DNA of 64,000 bases, taken from Actinokineospora xionganensis. Lineage in GTDB: Bacteria > Actinomycetota > Actinomycetes > Mycobacteriales > Pseudonocardiaceae. The stretch covers positions 329,682-393,681 of the forward strand of contig NZ_JABVED010000002.1 of assembly GCF_014323725.1 (NCBI RefSeq). The letters run 5' to 3'. A model generated the notes under the pieces. That model was not told the origin of the DNA, made no database searches, and saw only the letters and a program-made list of their open reading frames with translations. The position numbers were made by a program, and so were the translations under genes. Below are positions 32,094 through 41,135 of the stretch, piece by piece (within the stretch, counting starts at the first letter, position 1; the number at the start of each line of letters is the position of its first letter).

Positions 32094-33206
32094 GTGCGCA
32101 ACGCTTTACGTTTTGCATTTGCCGATCACTCCAAAAAGAAGCGGGTGGCCGGCGTCGCGGTAGCGCTCGGCCTGGCCGCGCTGACCGTCACCGCCTGCAC
32201 CGCCGCCGAGGCCGCCGTGGTCTCGCCCGGCTCGGTCAAGCACACGAAGCAGCACAAGGCCCACCCGCGATTCGGCACCACCGCTCCGGTCACCACCTCC
32301 GCGCCCAGCTCCAGCACCACCACCACCACGACCTCCGCGCCCACCAGCGCGAACCGCAGCGCGACCTCGTCGGTGGTCCCGACGACCAGCGGCAGCGGCA
32401 CCACCACTTCCGCACCCGCGGCGGCCCCGGTCGCGGGCTGCGCGGGCGCGATGAGCCCGACCGGCCTGGCGGTGAACGCCGCCGCCATGCCCAAGCGCGA
32501 CACGATGTCGATCACCCAAGCCGGTGCTGTGGTCGAGAACGTGGACGTCTCCCGCTACATCGACATCACCGCGAGCAACGTTACGGTGCGCAACGTCCGG
32601 GTCCGGGGCAACGGCGGGCCCAGCTATGGCATCTACATCCAGTCCGGAGTGACGGGGACGCGCCTCGAGAACATCGAGATCGGCGGTGGCGACAACGGCA
32701 CGACGAAGACCGGTGTCGACGTCGGCGTGCTGCTCCCCTCGAACTCCGGTGGCGCGGGTTCCAACAAGGCGACGCGGGTGTGGGTTCATCACACCCTGGA
32801 TGGTTTCCGGTTGGACGGCAACGGTTTGATCTCCTGCAGCCGAGTGTCCAGCTTGGACATGGCGCCCGGCGCCCACGGTGACGGGGTGCAGTCGACCGGC
32901 TGGTCCGGCTCGATCATCCAGGACAGCTACATCGAAGGCGGCTCCAACGCCCCGATCTTCTTCAACCAGGAAGGCGGCAACCCGCCGATCGTCGGCGCGC
33001 AGGTGCTGCGCAACCGCATCGTCGGGATGTCCAACGGGACCGACGTGAGCTCGTTCGGCCTCTACGTCAACGGCGGCACGAACCAGACCAGGGCGATCGG
33101 CAACGTCTTCGCCGGGTCGTACCAGGGTGGTCCGGTCAACTCGAACGCCACGTTCGCGGAGTTCAGCGGCAACACGTGGGCCGACGGCAGGCCGATCACC
33201 CGCTAG
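32094..33206 (+). CDS. exported right-handed beta-helix protein, 370 aa
   Basis: An N-terminal hydrophobic stretch ending LTVTACTAAE looks like a lipobox (Cys35), then a Thr/Ser/Pro linker about 80 residues long, then a beta-helix domain with ladder-like repeats (ITASNVTVRNVRVRGNGGPSYGIYI, VWVHHTLDGFRLDGNGL, HGDGVQSTGWSGSIIQDSYIEGG, AQVLRNRIVGMSNGTDVSSFGLYVN). This is the pectate-lyase-like fold that binds or cleaves polysaccharides on the cell surface. The GTG start has AAGGAACC upstream. Likely acts on the exopolymer made by the locus; catalytic residues are not identifiable. Confidence 0.8.
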   Translation: MRNALRFAFADHSKKKRVAGVAVALGLAALTVTACTAAEAAVVSPGSVKHTKQHKAHPRFGTTAPVTTSAPSSSTTTTTTSAPTSANRSATSSVVPTTSGSGTTTSAPAAAPVAGCAGAMSPTGLAVNAAAMPKRDTMSITQAGAVVENVDVSRYIDITASNVTVRNVRVRGNGGPSYGIYIQSGVTGTRLENIEIGGGDNGTTKTGVDVGVLLPSNSGGAGSNKATRVWVHHTLDGFRLDGNGLISCSRVSSLDMAPGAHGDGVQSTGWSGSIIQDSYIEGGSNAPIFFNQEGGNPPIVGAQVLRNRIVGMSNGTDVSSFGLYVNGGTNQTRAIGNVFAGSYQGGPVNSNATFAEFSGNTWADGRPITR

Positions 33207-33233
33207 GAATTCGGCCACTTTCTGTAACGCTCA

Positions 33234-33278
33234 GGCCCCGGGAATCGTTTCACTGCATATGAGTGAATCCCCGGGGCC
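33234..33278 (+). terminator. hairpin after the beta-helix gene
   Basis: Outer arms 33234-33242 and 33270-33278 (9 GC bp) enclose inner arms 33249-33254 and 33262-33267. No T-run follows, so it may also act as an mRNA 3-prime end stabiliser before the flippase gene. Confidence 0.6.
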
Positions 33279-33308
33279 GAGCGGCGTCCGACCCATGACG
33301 GGCCTGCT

Positions 33309-34865
33309 TTGACCACGCCCGCGGACCAGGCGCCGCCCACCGGGCGCGCCGACGAAGCCCCGGACGACCACCACCGGATCTCCGGCCACAGCACCGCGGA
33401 CACCACAGCCGCCGCGGCGGGCGGTGTCATGTGGAGCACGGTCGCCCTGCTCGTGCGTCAGATCGGGCGGCTCGGCTTCGCCATCCTGCTGGCCAGGTGG
33501 ATCGGCCCCGCGGACTTCGGCATCGCCGCGGAGGCGACGATCTACGTCGCGCTCAACGCCATGCTGCTCGAAACCGGCTTCGCGAGCCTGGTCGTGCAGC
33601 GCGACCGGCTGCGCGACGCGGACGTGGGCGCGGCCCAGACCCTGTCCATGGGCGTGGCCCTCGTCATCGCGGCACTCACCGTGCTGCTGGCCGGGCCCAT
33701 CGCCACTTTGATGGACTCCCCGCAGCTGGCGCCGGTGTTGATGTGGCTGTCGGTGTGCCCGATCCTCAAGGCGCTGGCCGTCGTGCCCGCCGGGTACATC
33801 AACCGGTACCTGCGGTTCCGGGCGCTGGCGGTCACCGAGATCCTCGCGACCATCGCGGGTGGCGCCGCGGGCATCACCGCCGCCGTCAGCGGGATGGGCT
33901 ACTGGGCGCTGGTGGTCCAGCAGATCTCCACCGACGTCCTCGTCGCCGTCTGCATGCTCGTCGCCAGCGGTTGGCTGCCGTGGCGGACCGACCGGGCGGC
34001 GATCCGGGAGACGGCGAGCTTCGGCGGCAAGGTGATCACCGGCCAGGGCCTGGGCTACCTCACCCGCAACCTCGACAGCGTGCTCATCGCCAGTGTGCTC
34101 GGCGCGGTCCCGCTGGCGTTCTACACAATCGCCTACCGGGTCATGACGGTTCCGGTGCAGCTGCTCGGCAGCGCGGCGAACCGCATCAGCTTCCCGGTGT
34201 TCTCCCGGCTGCAGGACCGCCCGGCGGACGCACGCAGACTCTTCCTGCGGTCCAGCCAGGTCATGGCCATGGCGGTGTTCCCGGTGATGATCACCGTGGC
34301 GCTCGCCTCACGGGAGATCGTGGCCTTGGTGTTCGGCGAGGTGTGGCTGCCCGCCGTGCCCGCGATGCAGGTCCTCGCGGTCACCTCGATCATCCAGGTG
34401 CTGGTCACCGCCAGCGGCGCGCTCTACCTCGCGGCCGCCCGGGTCGACCTGACGCTGCGCTGGTCGATCATCCCGCTCGTGGTCTGCTCGATCGCCTTCG
34501 TCGCCGGGCTTCCGTGGGGCATCACCGGGGTCGCGGTGGCGTACTGCGCCGCGACGTTCCTGCTGGCGCCCTTCCAGCTTCGCGCCGCGGGCAACCTGGT
34601 GGGGCTGCGGCTGCGGGAGTGGGTGTGGGCCATCCTGCCGTTCACCTTGGCGGGCGCGATCGCCACGGTTGCCGGCCTGGCCGTGCGCTGGGTGCTCGCC
34701 GACAGCGCGTACTGGCTGGTCTTGCCTGCCGTGGTGGTTGTGGTTCCCGCCGCGTTCCTGGGGGCGTTGGCCGTGCGCAGGCGTGACCTGATCCAGATGG
34801 CGGTGCGCGCGGCGAAGATGATCCTCAAGGGGCGCAGCGGGATCACGGTCCCGGACGCGGCCTAG
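33309..34865 (+). CDS. Wzx-type polysaccharide flippase (MOP superfamily), 518 aa
   Basis: About 12-14 hydrophobic segments with the family pattern GGVMWSTVALLVRQIGRLGFAILLARWIGPADFGIAAEA at the N-terminus and FGGKVITGQGLGYLTRNLDSVLIASVLG in the middle, characteristic of PST/Wzx exporters. It would flip the undecaprenyl-linked repeat unit across the membrane for polymerisation. The TTG start at 33309 is weak; internal starts up to the first TM segment (Met at residue 41) are possible. The stop codon is the first part of a terminator hairpin. Confidence 0.88.
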   Translation: MTTPADQAPPTGRADEAPDDHHRISGHSTADTTAAAAGGVMWSTVALLVRQIGRLGFAILLARWIGPADFGIAAEATIYVALNAMLLETGFASLVVQRDRLRDADVGAAQTLSMGVALVIAALTVLLAGPIATLMDSPQLAPVLMWLSVCPILKALAVVPAGYINRYLRFRALAVTEILATIAGGAAGITAAVSGMGYWALVVQQISTDVLVAVCMLVASGWLPWRTDRAAIRETASFGGKVITGQGLGYLTRNLDSVLIASVLGAVPLAFYTIAYRVMTVPVQLLGSAANRISFPVFSRLQDRPADARRLFLRSSQVMAMAVFPVMITVALASREIVALVFGEVWLPAVPAMQVLAVTSIIQVLVTASGALYLAAARVDLTLRWSIIPLVVCSIAFVAGLPWGITGVAVAYCAATFLLAPFQLRAAGNLVGLRLREWVWAILPFTLAGAIATVAGLAVRWVLADSAYWLVLPAVVVVVPAAFLGALAVRRRDLIQMAVRAAKMILKGRSGITVPDAA

Positions 34866-34890
34866 TGGCCCGTCCAGGACGAGCCACTAG
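34862..34890. terminator. terminator that begins in the flippase stop codon
   Basis: CTAGTGGC (34862-34869) pairs with GCCACTAG (34883-34890) around a CCGTCC/GGACGA core, the same core as 4644-4671 with different outer arms. A partial copy of its right half lies at 34898-34914. Confidence 0.65.
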
Positions 34891-35027
34891 CCCTCGGGTC
34901 CTGGACGAGCCACCACCGGCATGCCACCCACAGCCCGACCCCCGGACGAGTGAACAACAGCCTGCACTGCCCCCCGCCCCGCTCGCGCCCTGCCTCGGGA
35001 TCGGGCAGGGGTCTCCGGGCGGACGGT

Positions 35028-35969
35028 CTAGCGGCGGGTGACTGAGCGGAGCGCGAGCTTGGTGTATTCGAACAGTCCACGTGCGACTGTGCGGATGACA
35101 CGCAGCCAGTTGGTCTTCAGCCAACCGCGCATCTGTGCGAGACAGCGGAGTTTGTCTCGGCGGCTGATCGGTGCGCGCATCACCGCTGCTATGTACTGGC
35201 GGCCGATGTTGAGGACTGGGAAGGGAATACGGCCGTTCCACTCCGGGTCGAGCACCAGGTAACGAGCCCGCGCGGTCGCGGCCTGGCGCATGATGCGGCC
35301 GGGGTGCTCCCGGTGCAGGAACAGATCCTTCTCGACGACCCTGATCGGGCCGCGCAGAGCGAGTTCGACGATCTCCAGGCGGTCGGCGGAGTCGAAGCTG
35401 GCGTGCAGTGAGGTCTGCTTGAGCGTCTCCCGCCGCGCCACGCCGAACCAGGCCCAGCACATGTGGTCGAGTTCGGTCAGGTCGCGGAAGCGGACCGCCA
35501 CATCCGGGTGCCCGGTGCGCGGTTCGTCCTCCCAGCGACGGATCCGCTCGCCGTTCTCGTCGATATCGACCACCGTGGTGTGCACGCACGACGCTTCCGG
35601 GTGGTTGGCGAGTTCGGCCACGCACTCCTTGAAGTAGCCGGGCTCGTACACATTGTCCGAGTGCACCCAGGCGAACAGCTCGCCGGTGGTGTGGTGGAAG
35701 CCGTAGTTGTGGTTCCCCGCCGCGCCAAGGTTCTTCTCGTGCCGGACGTACCGCACGCGTGGGTCGCGGGCGACGTACTCCGCGACGATCGCCGGGGTCG
35801 CGTCCGTCGAGGCGTTGTCGCAGACAAGGAGGTCCCAGTCGGTGAAGTCCTGGGCGAGGATGCTGTCGAGGGCGGCGACGATGAACTTCTCGCCGTTGTA
35901 CACAGGCATGGCGAGGCTGAGCACGGGCTTGCCGCCCGACCCCGCCAGGTTGCCGTTCGCGTCCGCCAT
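35028..35969 (-). CDS. GT2 family glycosyltransferase, 313 aa
   Basis: GT-A start VLSLAMPVYNGEKFIVAALDSILAQDF, then DLLVCDNASTDATPAIV and the acidic site WVHSDNVYEPGYF. The C-terminal half is basic with amphipathic helices, consistent with membrane association (RRDKLRCLAQMRGWLKTNWLRVI). Transfers a sugar to the lipid-linked repeat; specificity unknown. It lies alone on the minus strand between the flippase terminator and the beta-helix/Wzy/Wzz operon. Confidence 0.88.
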   Translation of the reverse strand: MADANGNLAGSGGKPVLSLAMPVYNGEKFIVAALDSILAQDFTDWDLLVCDNASTDATPAIVAEYVARDPRVRYVRHEKNLGAAGNHNYGFHHTTGELFAWVHSDNVYEPGYFKECVAELANHPEASCVHTTVVDIDENGERIRRWEDEPRTGHPDVAVRFRDLTELDHMCWAWFGVARRETLKQTSLHASFDSADRLEIVELALRGPIRVVEKDLFLHREHPGRIMRQAATARARYLVLDPEWNGRIPFPVLNIGRQYIAAVMRAPISRRDKLRCLAQMRGWLKTNWLRVIRTVARGLFEYTKLALRSVTRR

Positions 35970-36052
35970 CGGTGCCCGCTCCTCGTTGTTCGTCCGTGTC
36001 GCCTGTACTGGATATCGCCCGCCGAACAGGTCCGGTTACGTCCGCGCCGTCA

Positions 36053-36862
36053 CTACGGCCAGTGGACCGGGGTGCCGTCGGTGAACCTGTTGCGCTCATA
36101 GATCTTCGGCCGCACACCGCGGGGGTAGACCGGGCCGTACTGGGCCCCGGGCTGGAACTCGTTGTCGGCGATGGTGACGTCGGCAAGTGCCTTTCCGGTG
36201 TTCCCCTCGACGTTGTAGACGGTGTATCCGCCACCGCCGAGGACGTTGCGTCGGACGATCACCGGCCCCACCTGCCGTCGCTCCGGCGTCACGTCCGGGG
36301 ACAGCATGATCGCGGCGTTGCTGCCCTCACCGGTGCCGACTTCGATCCGGTTGTCCTCGATGACGATGTCGCCGTACGCCTCGTCGGCCTGCAGGCCGTC
36401 GATGTGGCCGCCCTCGATCGGCTGGAAGTCGTGGAACCAGCTCCCGGTGACCCGCACGTGGTCGCCGAGCTTGGCGCCGTCGCTGCTCGCGCCGACGATC
36501 TCCACCCCGCGGGCGGTCCAGTTGTTCCCGGCGATCCCCGCGTCGGTGTATCCGCCGCGGATGGTGACCTGTTCGATCGTCACCGAGCCCTCGCCCTCGG
36601 TGCGGATCGCCCACGGCTCGGACCCGTCGCCCTCGAACACGCTGCGCCGGATGACCACGTCGGGCGCGGCGACGGTGATCGCGCCGGTGACGCGCATCCG
36701 ATCCAGCACCGCTGCGGGAGCGGCGACCGTCATCGTTCCCGTCGGCGTCAGCTCGATCCCCGGCGGCACACCCGGGGCCGCAGGCGCGGGCGGCGCTGGA
36801 GGCGAACCGCACGCGGCCGAGGTCAGCGCGAGAAGGGCGACAGCGACGAGACGAAAGATCAC
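36053..36862 (-). CDS. lipoprotein with right-handed beta-helix domain, 269 aa
   Basis: A signal peptide ends in the lipobox LTSAAC, so the mature protein is lipid-anchored. After a Pro/Ala linker, beta-helix rungs follow (GTMTVAAPAAVLDRMRVTGAITVAAPDVVIRRSVFEGD, HVRVTGSWFHDFQPIEGGHIDGLQADEAYGDIVIEDNRI, VGPVIVRRNVLGGGGYTVYNV). The fold and the HIDGLQ segment resemble the exported beta-helix protein at 32094, so the locus encodes two. The GTG start overlaps the Wzy stop (GTGA), giving an operon Wzz-Wzy-this gene. It may bind or trim the polymer emerging from Wzy. Confidence 0.83.
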   Translation of the reverse strand: MIFRLVAVALLALTSAACGSPPAPPAPAAPGVPPGIELTPTGTMTVAAPAAVLDRMRVTGAITVAAPDVVIRRSVFEGDGSEPWAIRTEGEGSVTIEQVTIRGGYTDAGIAGNNWTARGVEIVGASSDGAKLGDHVRVTGSWFHDFQPIEGGHIDGLQADEAYGDIVIEDNRIEVGTGEGSNAAIMLSPDVTPERRQVGPVIVRRNVLGGGGYTVYNVEGNTGKALADVTIADNEFQPGAQYGPVYPRGVRPKIYERNRFTDGTPVHWP

Positions 36863-38358
36863 GTGGGGTTCCCGACCGGAAGATGGCGGTAGCGGCTGAT
36901 CCCCAATGCGGGATCACGCACCGTCGTGCGCCACAGCGCGCCCGACAGTCCGATGAGGACATGAGTGACGACAAGCATGATGGTGAACCCGAAGGCGTCG
37001 AAGGTCGCGGCGGCGACGGCGGCGGCGGCGATCGCCCCGGCGAGGGCCTGCCCGAGGTCGCGGTCGGCGGGGTCGGCGGCGAACCGGCTCACCCGCCGCG
37101 CGAAGACGTAGCCGCACCAGAACAACGCGACCCGCACGATCAGCCCGGTCGCGCCCAGGGTGACCAGTTCGTAGAGGTACTCGTTGTCGAGCACGATGTA
37201 GAGCTTCGGCACGAACGTGCCCGGCCCGAGGCCGAACAACGGGTACTCGGCCCAGTACCGGAAGACGATCTCGTAGTCGGCGGTGCGGCCGTGGATGCTG
37301 GGGTCGTCGTCCACCGCCCGGAACAGCTGCAGGATCCCGCCGAGCACACCCGGGGTGGCGGCCTGCACGGCGATGAGGCCGAGGACCGCGAGGGGCAGCA
37401 GGTTGAGCAGGACCCGCAGCTTCGTCGTCAGGAAGTACACGCCGAGCGCGACCATGGTCGCCAGCACCGCGGAGCGCGAGACCGCCAGCGGGATGCCCGC
37501 CGCGATCACCGCGACGGCGAGCCACGGCCAGAACCGCTTGCCTTTCGGCGCCTTCAACGCGAAATGCAGGGCCAACGGCAGCACCAGGCTCAAGACGACG
37601 CCGTATTCGATGGGGTGCGTGGCCGTGCCCGCGACCCGGTAGAGCCCGTCGCGCTCGACGATGAAGTCGGAGTTGGACGTGTGCACCTTGAGGCCGGGCA
37701 GGCGGATCGCCCCGGAGAGATCGATGATCTGGAAGTACTGCAGGATCCCGGCCGTCGACAGGAACGCGGCGCCCGCGACGATCCGGGCGAGGATCCGGCG
37801 GACGACGTTCGCGGTGCCCGGGACGTCCGCGCTGAACAGCAGCAGGCCCAACACGCTGATCTGGACCATCAGGCCCGCGTCGGCGCCGTTGGCCTCGATC
37901 GTGGTCATGCCGCGGATCTGCGCCAGCCCATAGCTGGCGAGCACGCCCATGACGACGAGGATCGCCAGCACGCGGATCGGCTGGCGTCTGCGGTCGGACT
38001 CGCCGCCGGGCACGATCCGGTCGAACGACCAGTACATGAACATGATCGCGGCGATGAGCATGCACGGTCTGCCCGCCTGGCCGAGCGGGCCGATCACCAG
38101 GTTCGCGGGAAGCAGGAAGGTCGCGCCGAGCAGGACGCTGAACGCGGTCAGCTCATTCCACGGCGCGTAGAGCAGCCCGGTGACCACCAGTGCGATGCCG
38201 AGCACCATCGGCAGCGTGTCGGGATAGAGGATCGCCACCGCGGGCGCGCAGAAGCCGGCGACGATGAACACCACGCGGACCCACGTGCGGGACTCCAACC
38301 GGGCCCACAGCGACGGAGCGGGCGGCGTGATGGGGGCGAAGATGATGGTCGGGCTCAT
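36859..38358 (-). CDS. Wzy-type O-antigen ligase/polymerase family protein, 499 aa
   Basis: Multiple TM segments and the PF04932-type loop HGRTADYEIVFRYWAEYPLFGLGPGTF, whose Arg and the later loop are the mark of Wzy polymerases and WaaL ligases. A long periplasmic loop follows the RSAV segment (LAVSRSAVLATMVALGVYFL). In this context (flippase, Wzz, no lipid A) it is most likely the polymerase of the repeat unit. Start ATG overlaps the Wzz stop (ATGA) and its stop overlaps the next GTG. Confidence 0.85.
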   Translation of the reverse strand: MSPTIIFAPITPPAPSLWARLESRTWVRVVFIVAGFCAPAVAILYPDTLPMVLGIALVVTGLLYAPWNELTAFSVLLGATFLLPANLVIGPLGQAGRPCMLIAAIMFMYWSFDRIVPGGESDRRRQPIRVLAILVVMGVLASYGLAQIRGMTTIEANGADAGLMVQISVLGLLLFSADVPGTANVVRRILARIVAGAAFLSTAGILQYFQIIDLSGAIRLPGLKVHTSNSDFIVERDGLYRVAGTATHPIEYGVVLSLVLPLALHFALKAPKGKRFWPWLAVAVIAAGIPLAVSRSAVLATMVALGVYFLTTKLRVLLNLLPLAVLGLIAVQAATPGVLGGILQLFRAVDDDPSIHGRTADYEIVFRYWAEYPLFGLGPGTFVPKLYIVLDNEYLYELVTLGATGLIVRVALFWCGYVFARRVSRFAADPADRDLGQALAGAIAAAAVAAATFDAFGFTIMLVVTHVLIGLSGALWRTTVRDPALGISRYRHLPVGNPT

Positions 38359-39566
38359 TGCGGCCCGGCCTTACGCGATGGATCACCACCGCTCACCGGC
38401 GCCACCCGCACCGTGTCCTGGCCGTGGCCCCGCGCTCGGTCATGGTCTTTCCGCGGCCACCCGCTGGGTCTCCGGGGCGTGCCCTCACCGGCGGGCGGCG
38501 CGTCCTCGGTGACGGGCCTGCGCTGCGGCGACCGCGCGGGCTGCGCCTTGTCCTCCGCGGTGGTGGCGGGTTTCGCGGGGGCGTTCTCCGGGGCGGGCGT
38601 CCGCACGGGCTGCCTGCCCGCGCCGTTCGGGGCGGCGCCGTTCTTTGCCTGGCCGTTCGGGAGGTTCGCGGTGGTGGCCGCACCGTTCTGGGCCTGGCCG
38701 ACCGGAGCGCTCGCCTGCTGACCGGTGCCGTTGCGCGCACCCGGGTTCGGCGGCTGGGTGGCGACGGGCGCCGGGTTGCGCGGCGGGTTGACCGGCGCGG
38801 GGCCCCGAGGCGCGCCCGTGGCGGGCTGCGCGGGGGCGGGCGGCCGCGGCGGTGCGGACACCTGCGGAGCCATGGCCTGCTTTTCCGGCTCGGGCGCGTT
38901 CTCCTCGGCCGCGGGTTCCTGCTCGACCGCGGCGAGCTTGGCCGCACGCTTGCGCCGCAGTCGGGCCGTGCCCCAGCCGCGGAAGTCCGCGAGCACCGCG
39001 ATACCGAAGGCGAGGATGGTGCCGAGGCCGATCGCCGCGAACAGCACCTTCAGCCTCGATCCGCTGGTCTGCAGCGGCTCCTGCGGGTTGACGACGTCGT
39101 CCAGCGTCACACGGGCGGGCGGCGGCACGTTCTTGGCCGCCTGGATCCCGTCGAGGCGCTTGCCCAACTCGCCCACCAGCGACCGGTAGGTGACCAATGC
39201 CTCCTCGCGGGTCGTCGCGACGACCGAGACATGGATCAGCGGGCGACCCTCCTGCACGAGGGCCTGGAAGGTCCCGGTGCCGCCCTGGGCGGCGACCGCG
39301 TTGGCCGTGTCCGCCGACGCCGCGACACCACCGAGGACCGAGGCCGTGGACCGCGTGTCGGAGTAGCTGTTGTTCGCGATGGCGGCGGCCTCCGCCTCGG
39401 TGGTGACGTACGGGGTGTTGATCACCAGGACACCGCCGACCTCGAAGCCCGGCGCGACCTGTGAAGCGGCGACGAACCCGGTGACACAGCACAGGATCAA
39501 CGTCGGCACGAACACATACCAACGGCGAATCGCGATGCGAAATACCGTGACGAGATCCATGCTCAT
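38355..39566 (-). CDS. Wzz-like chain-length co-polymerase without kinase domain, 403 aa
   Basis: TM1 (WYVFVPTLILCCVTGFVAASQVAPGFEVGGVLVINTPYV) and TM2 (LKVLFAAIGLGTILAFGIAVLADFRGW) flank an extracytoplasmic Wzz domain. No Walker A motif is present, so there is no BY-kinase fusion. Instead a cytoplasmic tail of about 190 residues is rich in Pro, Ala, Gln and Asn with the repeated unit NGxGxAxN. Chain-length control of the Wzy product is the expected role. Divergent from the GT4 gene at 39695; first gene of the Wzz-Wzy-lipoprotein operon. Confidence 0.8.
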   Translation of the reverse strand: MSMDLVTVFRIAIRRWYVFVPTLILCCVTGFVAASQVAPGFEVGGVLVINTPYVTTEAEAAAIANNSYSDTRSTASVLGGVAASADTANAVAAQGGTGTFQALVQEGRPLIHVSVVATTREEALVTYRSLVGELGKRLDGIQAAKNVPPPARVTLDDVVNPQEPLQTSGSRLKVLFAAIGLGTILAFGIAVLADFRGWGTARLRRKRAAKLAAVEQEPAAEENAPEPEKQAMAPQVSAPPRPPAPAQPATGAPRGPAPVNPPRNPAPVATQPPNPGARNGTGQQASAPVGQAQNGAATTANLPNGQAKNGAAPNGAGRQPVRTPAPENAPAKPATTAEDKAQPARSPQRRPVTEDAPPAGEGTPRRPSGWPRKDHDRARGHGQDTVRVAPVSGGDPSRKAGPQ

Positions 39567-39694
39567 ACCTTCCGCAAAATGGTAGCCTCAATGGCGGGCC
39601 GGGGCTCCCAGCACCATTTTGAGGTTGACCACAGGATACTGCCGCACGCGCCAGAAAGATCCGAATAACCACGCGAATTGGACACGGCACTTAA

Positions 39695-40849
39695 ATGGGA
39701 CAAAACAGCCTCGGTCGTCCCGATGTCAGACCGGACGCGGGGACGAGACGTATCGGGTTCGCCTGCGCCTGGGACTCCCCGCCGATGCGCACGTGGTCGC
39801 ACACTCCGTGGAATCTCCGACAGGCGCTGCGTGAGCGGGCGTCCGTCGTGGACCTCGGACTCACCTGGTCCGGACCGACCCGGGCGGCGCTGAAGGCCTT
39901 GGGCGCGTACCGGCACGACGGGCGCTGGGCCACCGCGTGGAAACACCACCCGCTCACGGTCGCGGCAGGTGAGCGGCGGCTGCGGTCCCACAGCCGGACG
40001 AGCGCCGCGGACGTCGTCCTGGAGATCGGCGATCTCGCCCGGTTCGACCAGCCGTTCCTGCTCTACCAGGACCTCAGCTTCGACATGGTGATCGAGCGGC
40101 TCGTGGACGGCACCGGAAGCGGGGCGCGGATGCCCGGGCTGTCCGAGTCGCGGATCAGAAGGCTCGCCGACCGTCAGCGGTTGATCTATGACCGCTGTGC
40201 CGCGGTGCTCACGATGAGCCAGTGGACCGCCGACCACCTGGTGCGGGTGACCGGTGTGCCCGCCGACCGCGTGCATGTGGTGCCCCCTGGCGCCAACGCG
40301 CTGCCCGACGGGCCGGTTCGAGCCGACCGGCCGCGGCCACGACGCAGGCTGCTGTTCGTCGGCAAGGACTTCCAAGGCAAGGCGGGTGACGTGGTCGTCG
40401 AGGCGCTCGCCGTGCTGCGCCGCGAGGTCGACCCCGCCTTCCGGCTGACGATCGCCGGTCCCGCCGCATACCAGGGCGAGGTGCCGCCGGGTGTCCGGTT
40501 CCTCGGCCGCCTGCCGCTCGAGGAGGTGGGCTCCCTCTACGCCGAGCACGACCTGTTCGTGATGCCCAGTCGCTTCGAGGCTTTCGGGATCGCATTCGTC
40601 GAAGCCCTCGCGCACGGAATTCCCTGTATTGCGCGACACGATTGCGCGATGCCCGAATTGGTGCGTTCGGGCGCGAATGGCGGATTGGTCGAGTCCGACG
40701 ACCCCATCGAACTGGCGGCCAAAATAATGAGCGTCATCAATGACGACGCGATCTACGCGAACACCGAACGCGAATCGGCGGAAGTCATCGCCCGGTACCA
40801 GTGGTCGAGGGCCGCCGACGACGTCGTGCGAATCATCGGCGCGCTCTAG
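39695..40849 (+). CDS. GT4 family glycosyltransferase, first of a tandem pair, 384 aa
   Basis: GT-B enzyme with RIGFACAWDSPPMRTWSHTPWNLRQAL at the N-terminus, VLEIGDLARFDQPFLLYQDLSFDMVI in the middle, donor site LLFVGKDFQGKAGDVVVEAL and EX7E in FEAFGIAFVEALAHGIPCIA. The companion gene at 41136 shares this order and most of these motifs, so the two arose by duplication. The 12-residue N-terminal extension before RRIGFACAW is not conserved. Sugar specificity is unknown; the pair would add two related residues or act redundantly. Confidence 0.87.
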   Translation: MGQNSLGRPDVRPDAGTRRIGFACAWDSPPMRTWSHTPWNLRQALRERASVVDLGLTWSGPTRAALKALGAYRHDGRWATAWKHHPLTVAAGERRLRSHSRTSAADVVLEIGDLARFDQPFLLYQDLSFDMVIERLVDGTGSGARMPGLSESRIRRLADRQRLIYDRCAAVLTMSQWTADHLVRVTGVPADRVHVVPPGANALPDGPVRADRPRPRRRLLFVGKDFQGKAGDVVVEALAVLRREVDPAFRLTIAGPAAYQGEVPPGVRFLGRLPLEEVGSLYAEHDLFVMPSRFEAFGIAFVEALAHGIPCIARHDCAMPELVRSGANGGLVESDDPIELAAKIMSVINDDAIYANTERESAEVIARYQWSRAADDVVRIIGAL

Positions 40850-41135
40850 TGGACGGTCGGCGGCAGCCGACGCCGTCCGGAAACCCGTCAGGGAGACCCG
40901 GCCGCGCGCGGACGCGTCGCGATGCGCCATGAGGACCTCCCCTTCTCCCGACCGTCGGAGCCGGCCTCTGCCCCTTGCATACCGATTTCGGCGGCCGGCG
41001 TTACGCCCAATGGCTCACCCGCACAGGTACTTGTTGAAGCTGCGGCCAGCATCGCCGGCGAAGTCCCGTCGGCACCGGCACCCCGCCTGTCACCGTAAGC
41101 CGCTTAACGGAATAATCGGCGAAAAGGGGCAGAAC

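Noticed and set aside
33127-33312. A 61-codon frame leading into the flippase
   Set aside because: Overlaps the terminator hairpin and lacks domain features.
40740-41135. N-terminal extension of the second tandem GT4
   Set aside because: The paralogue has no such extension and a ribosome site precedes the ATG at 41136.
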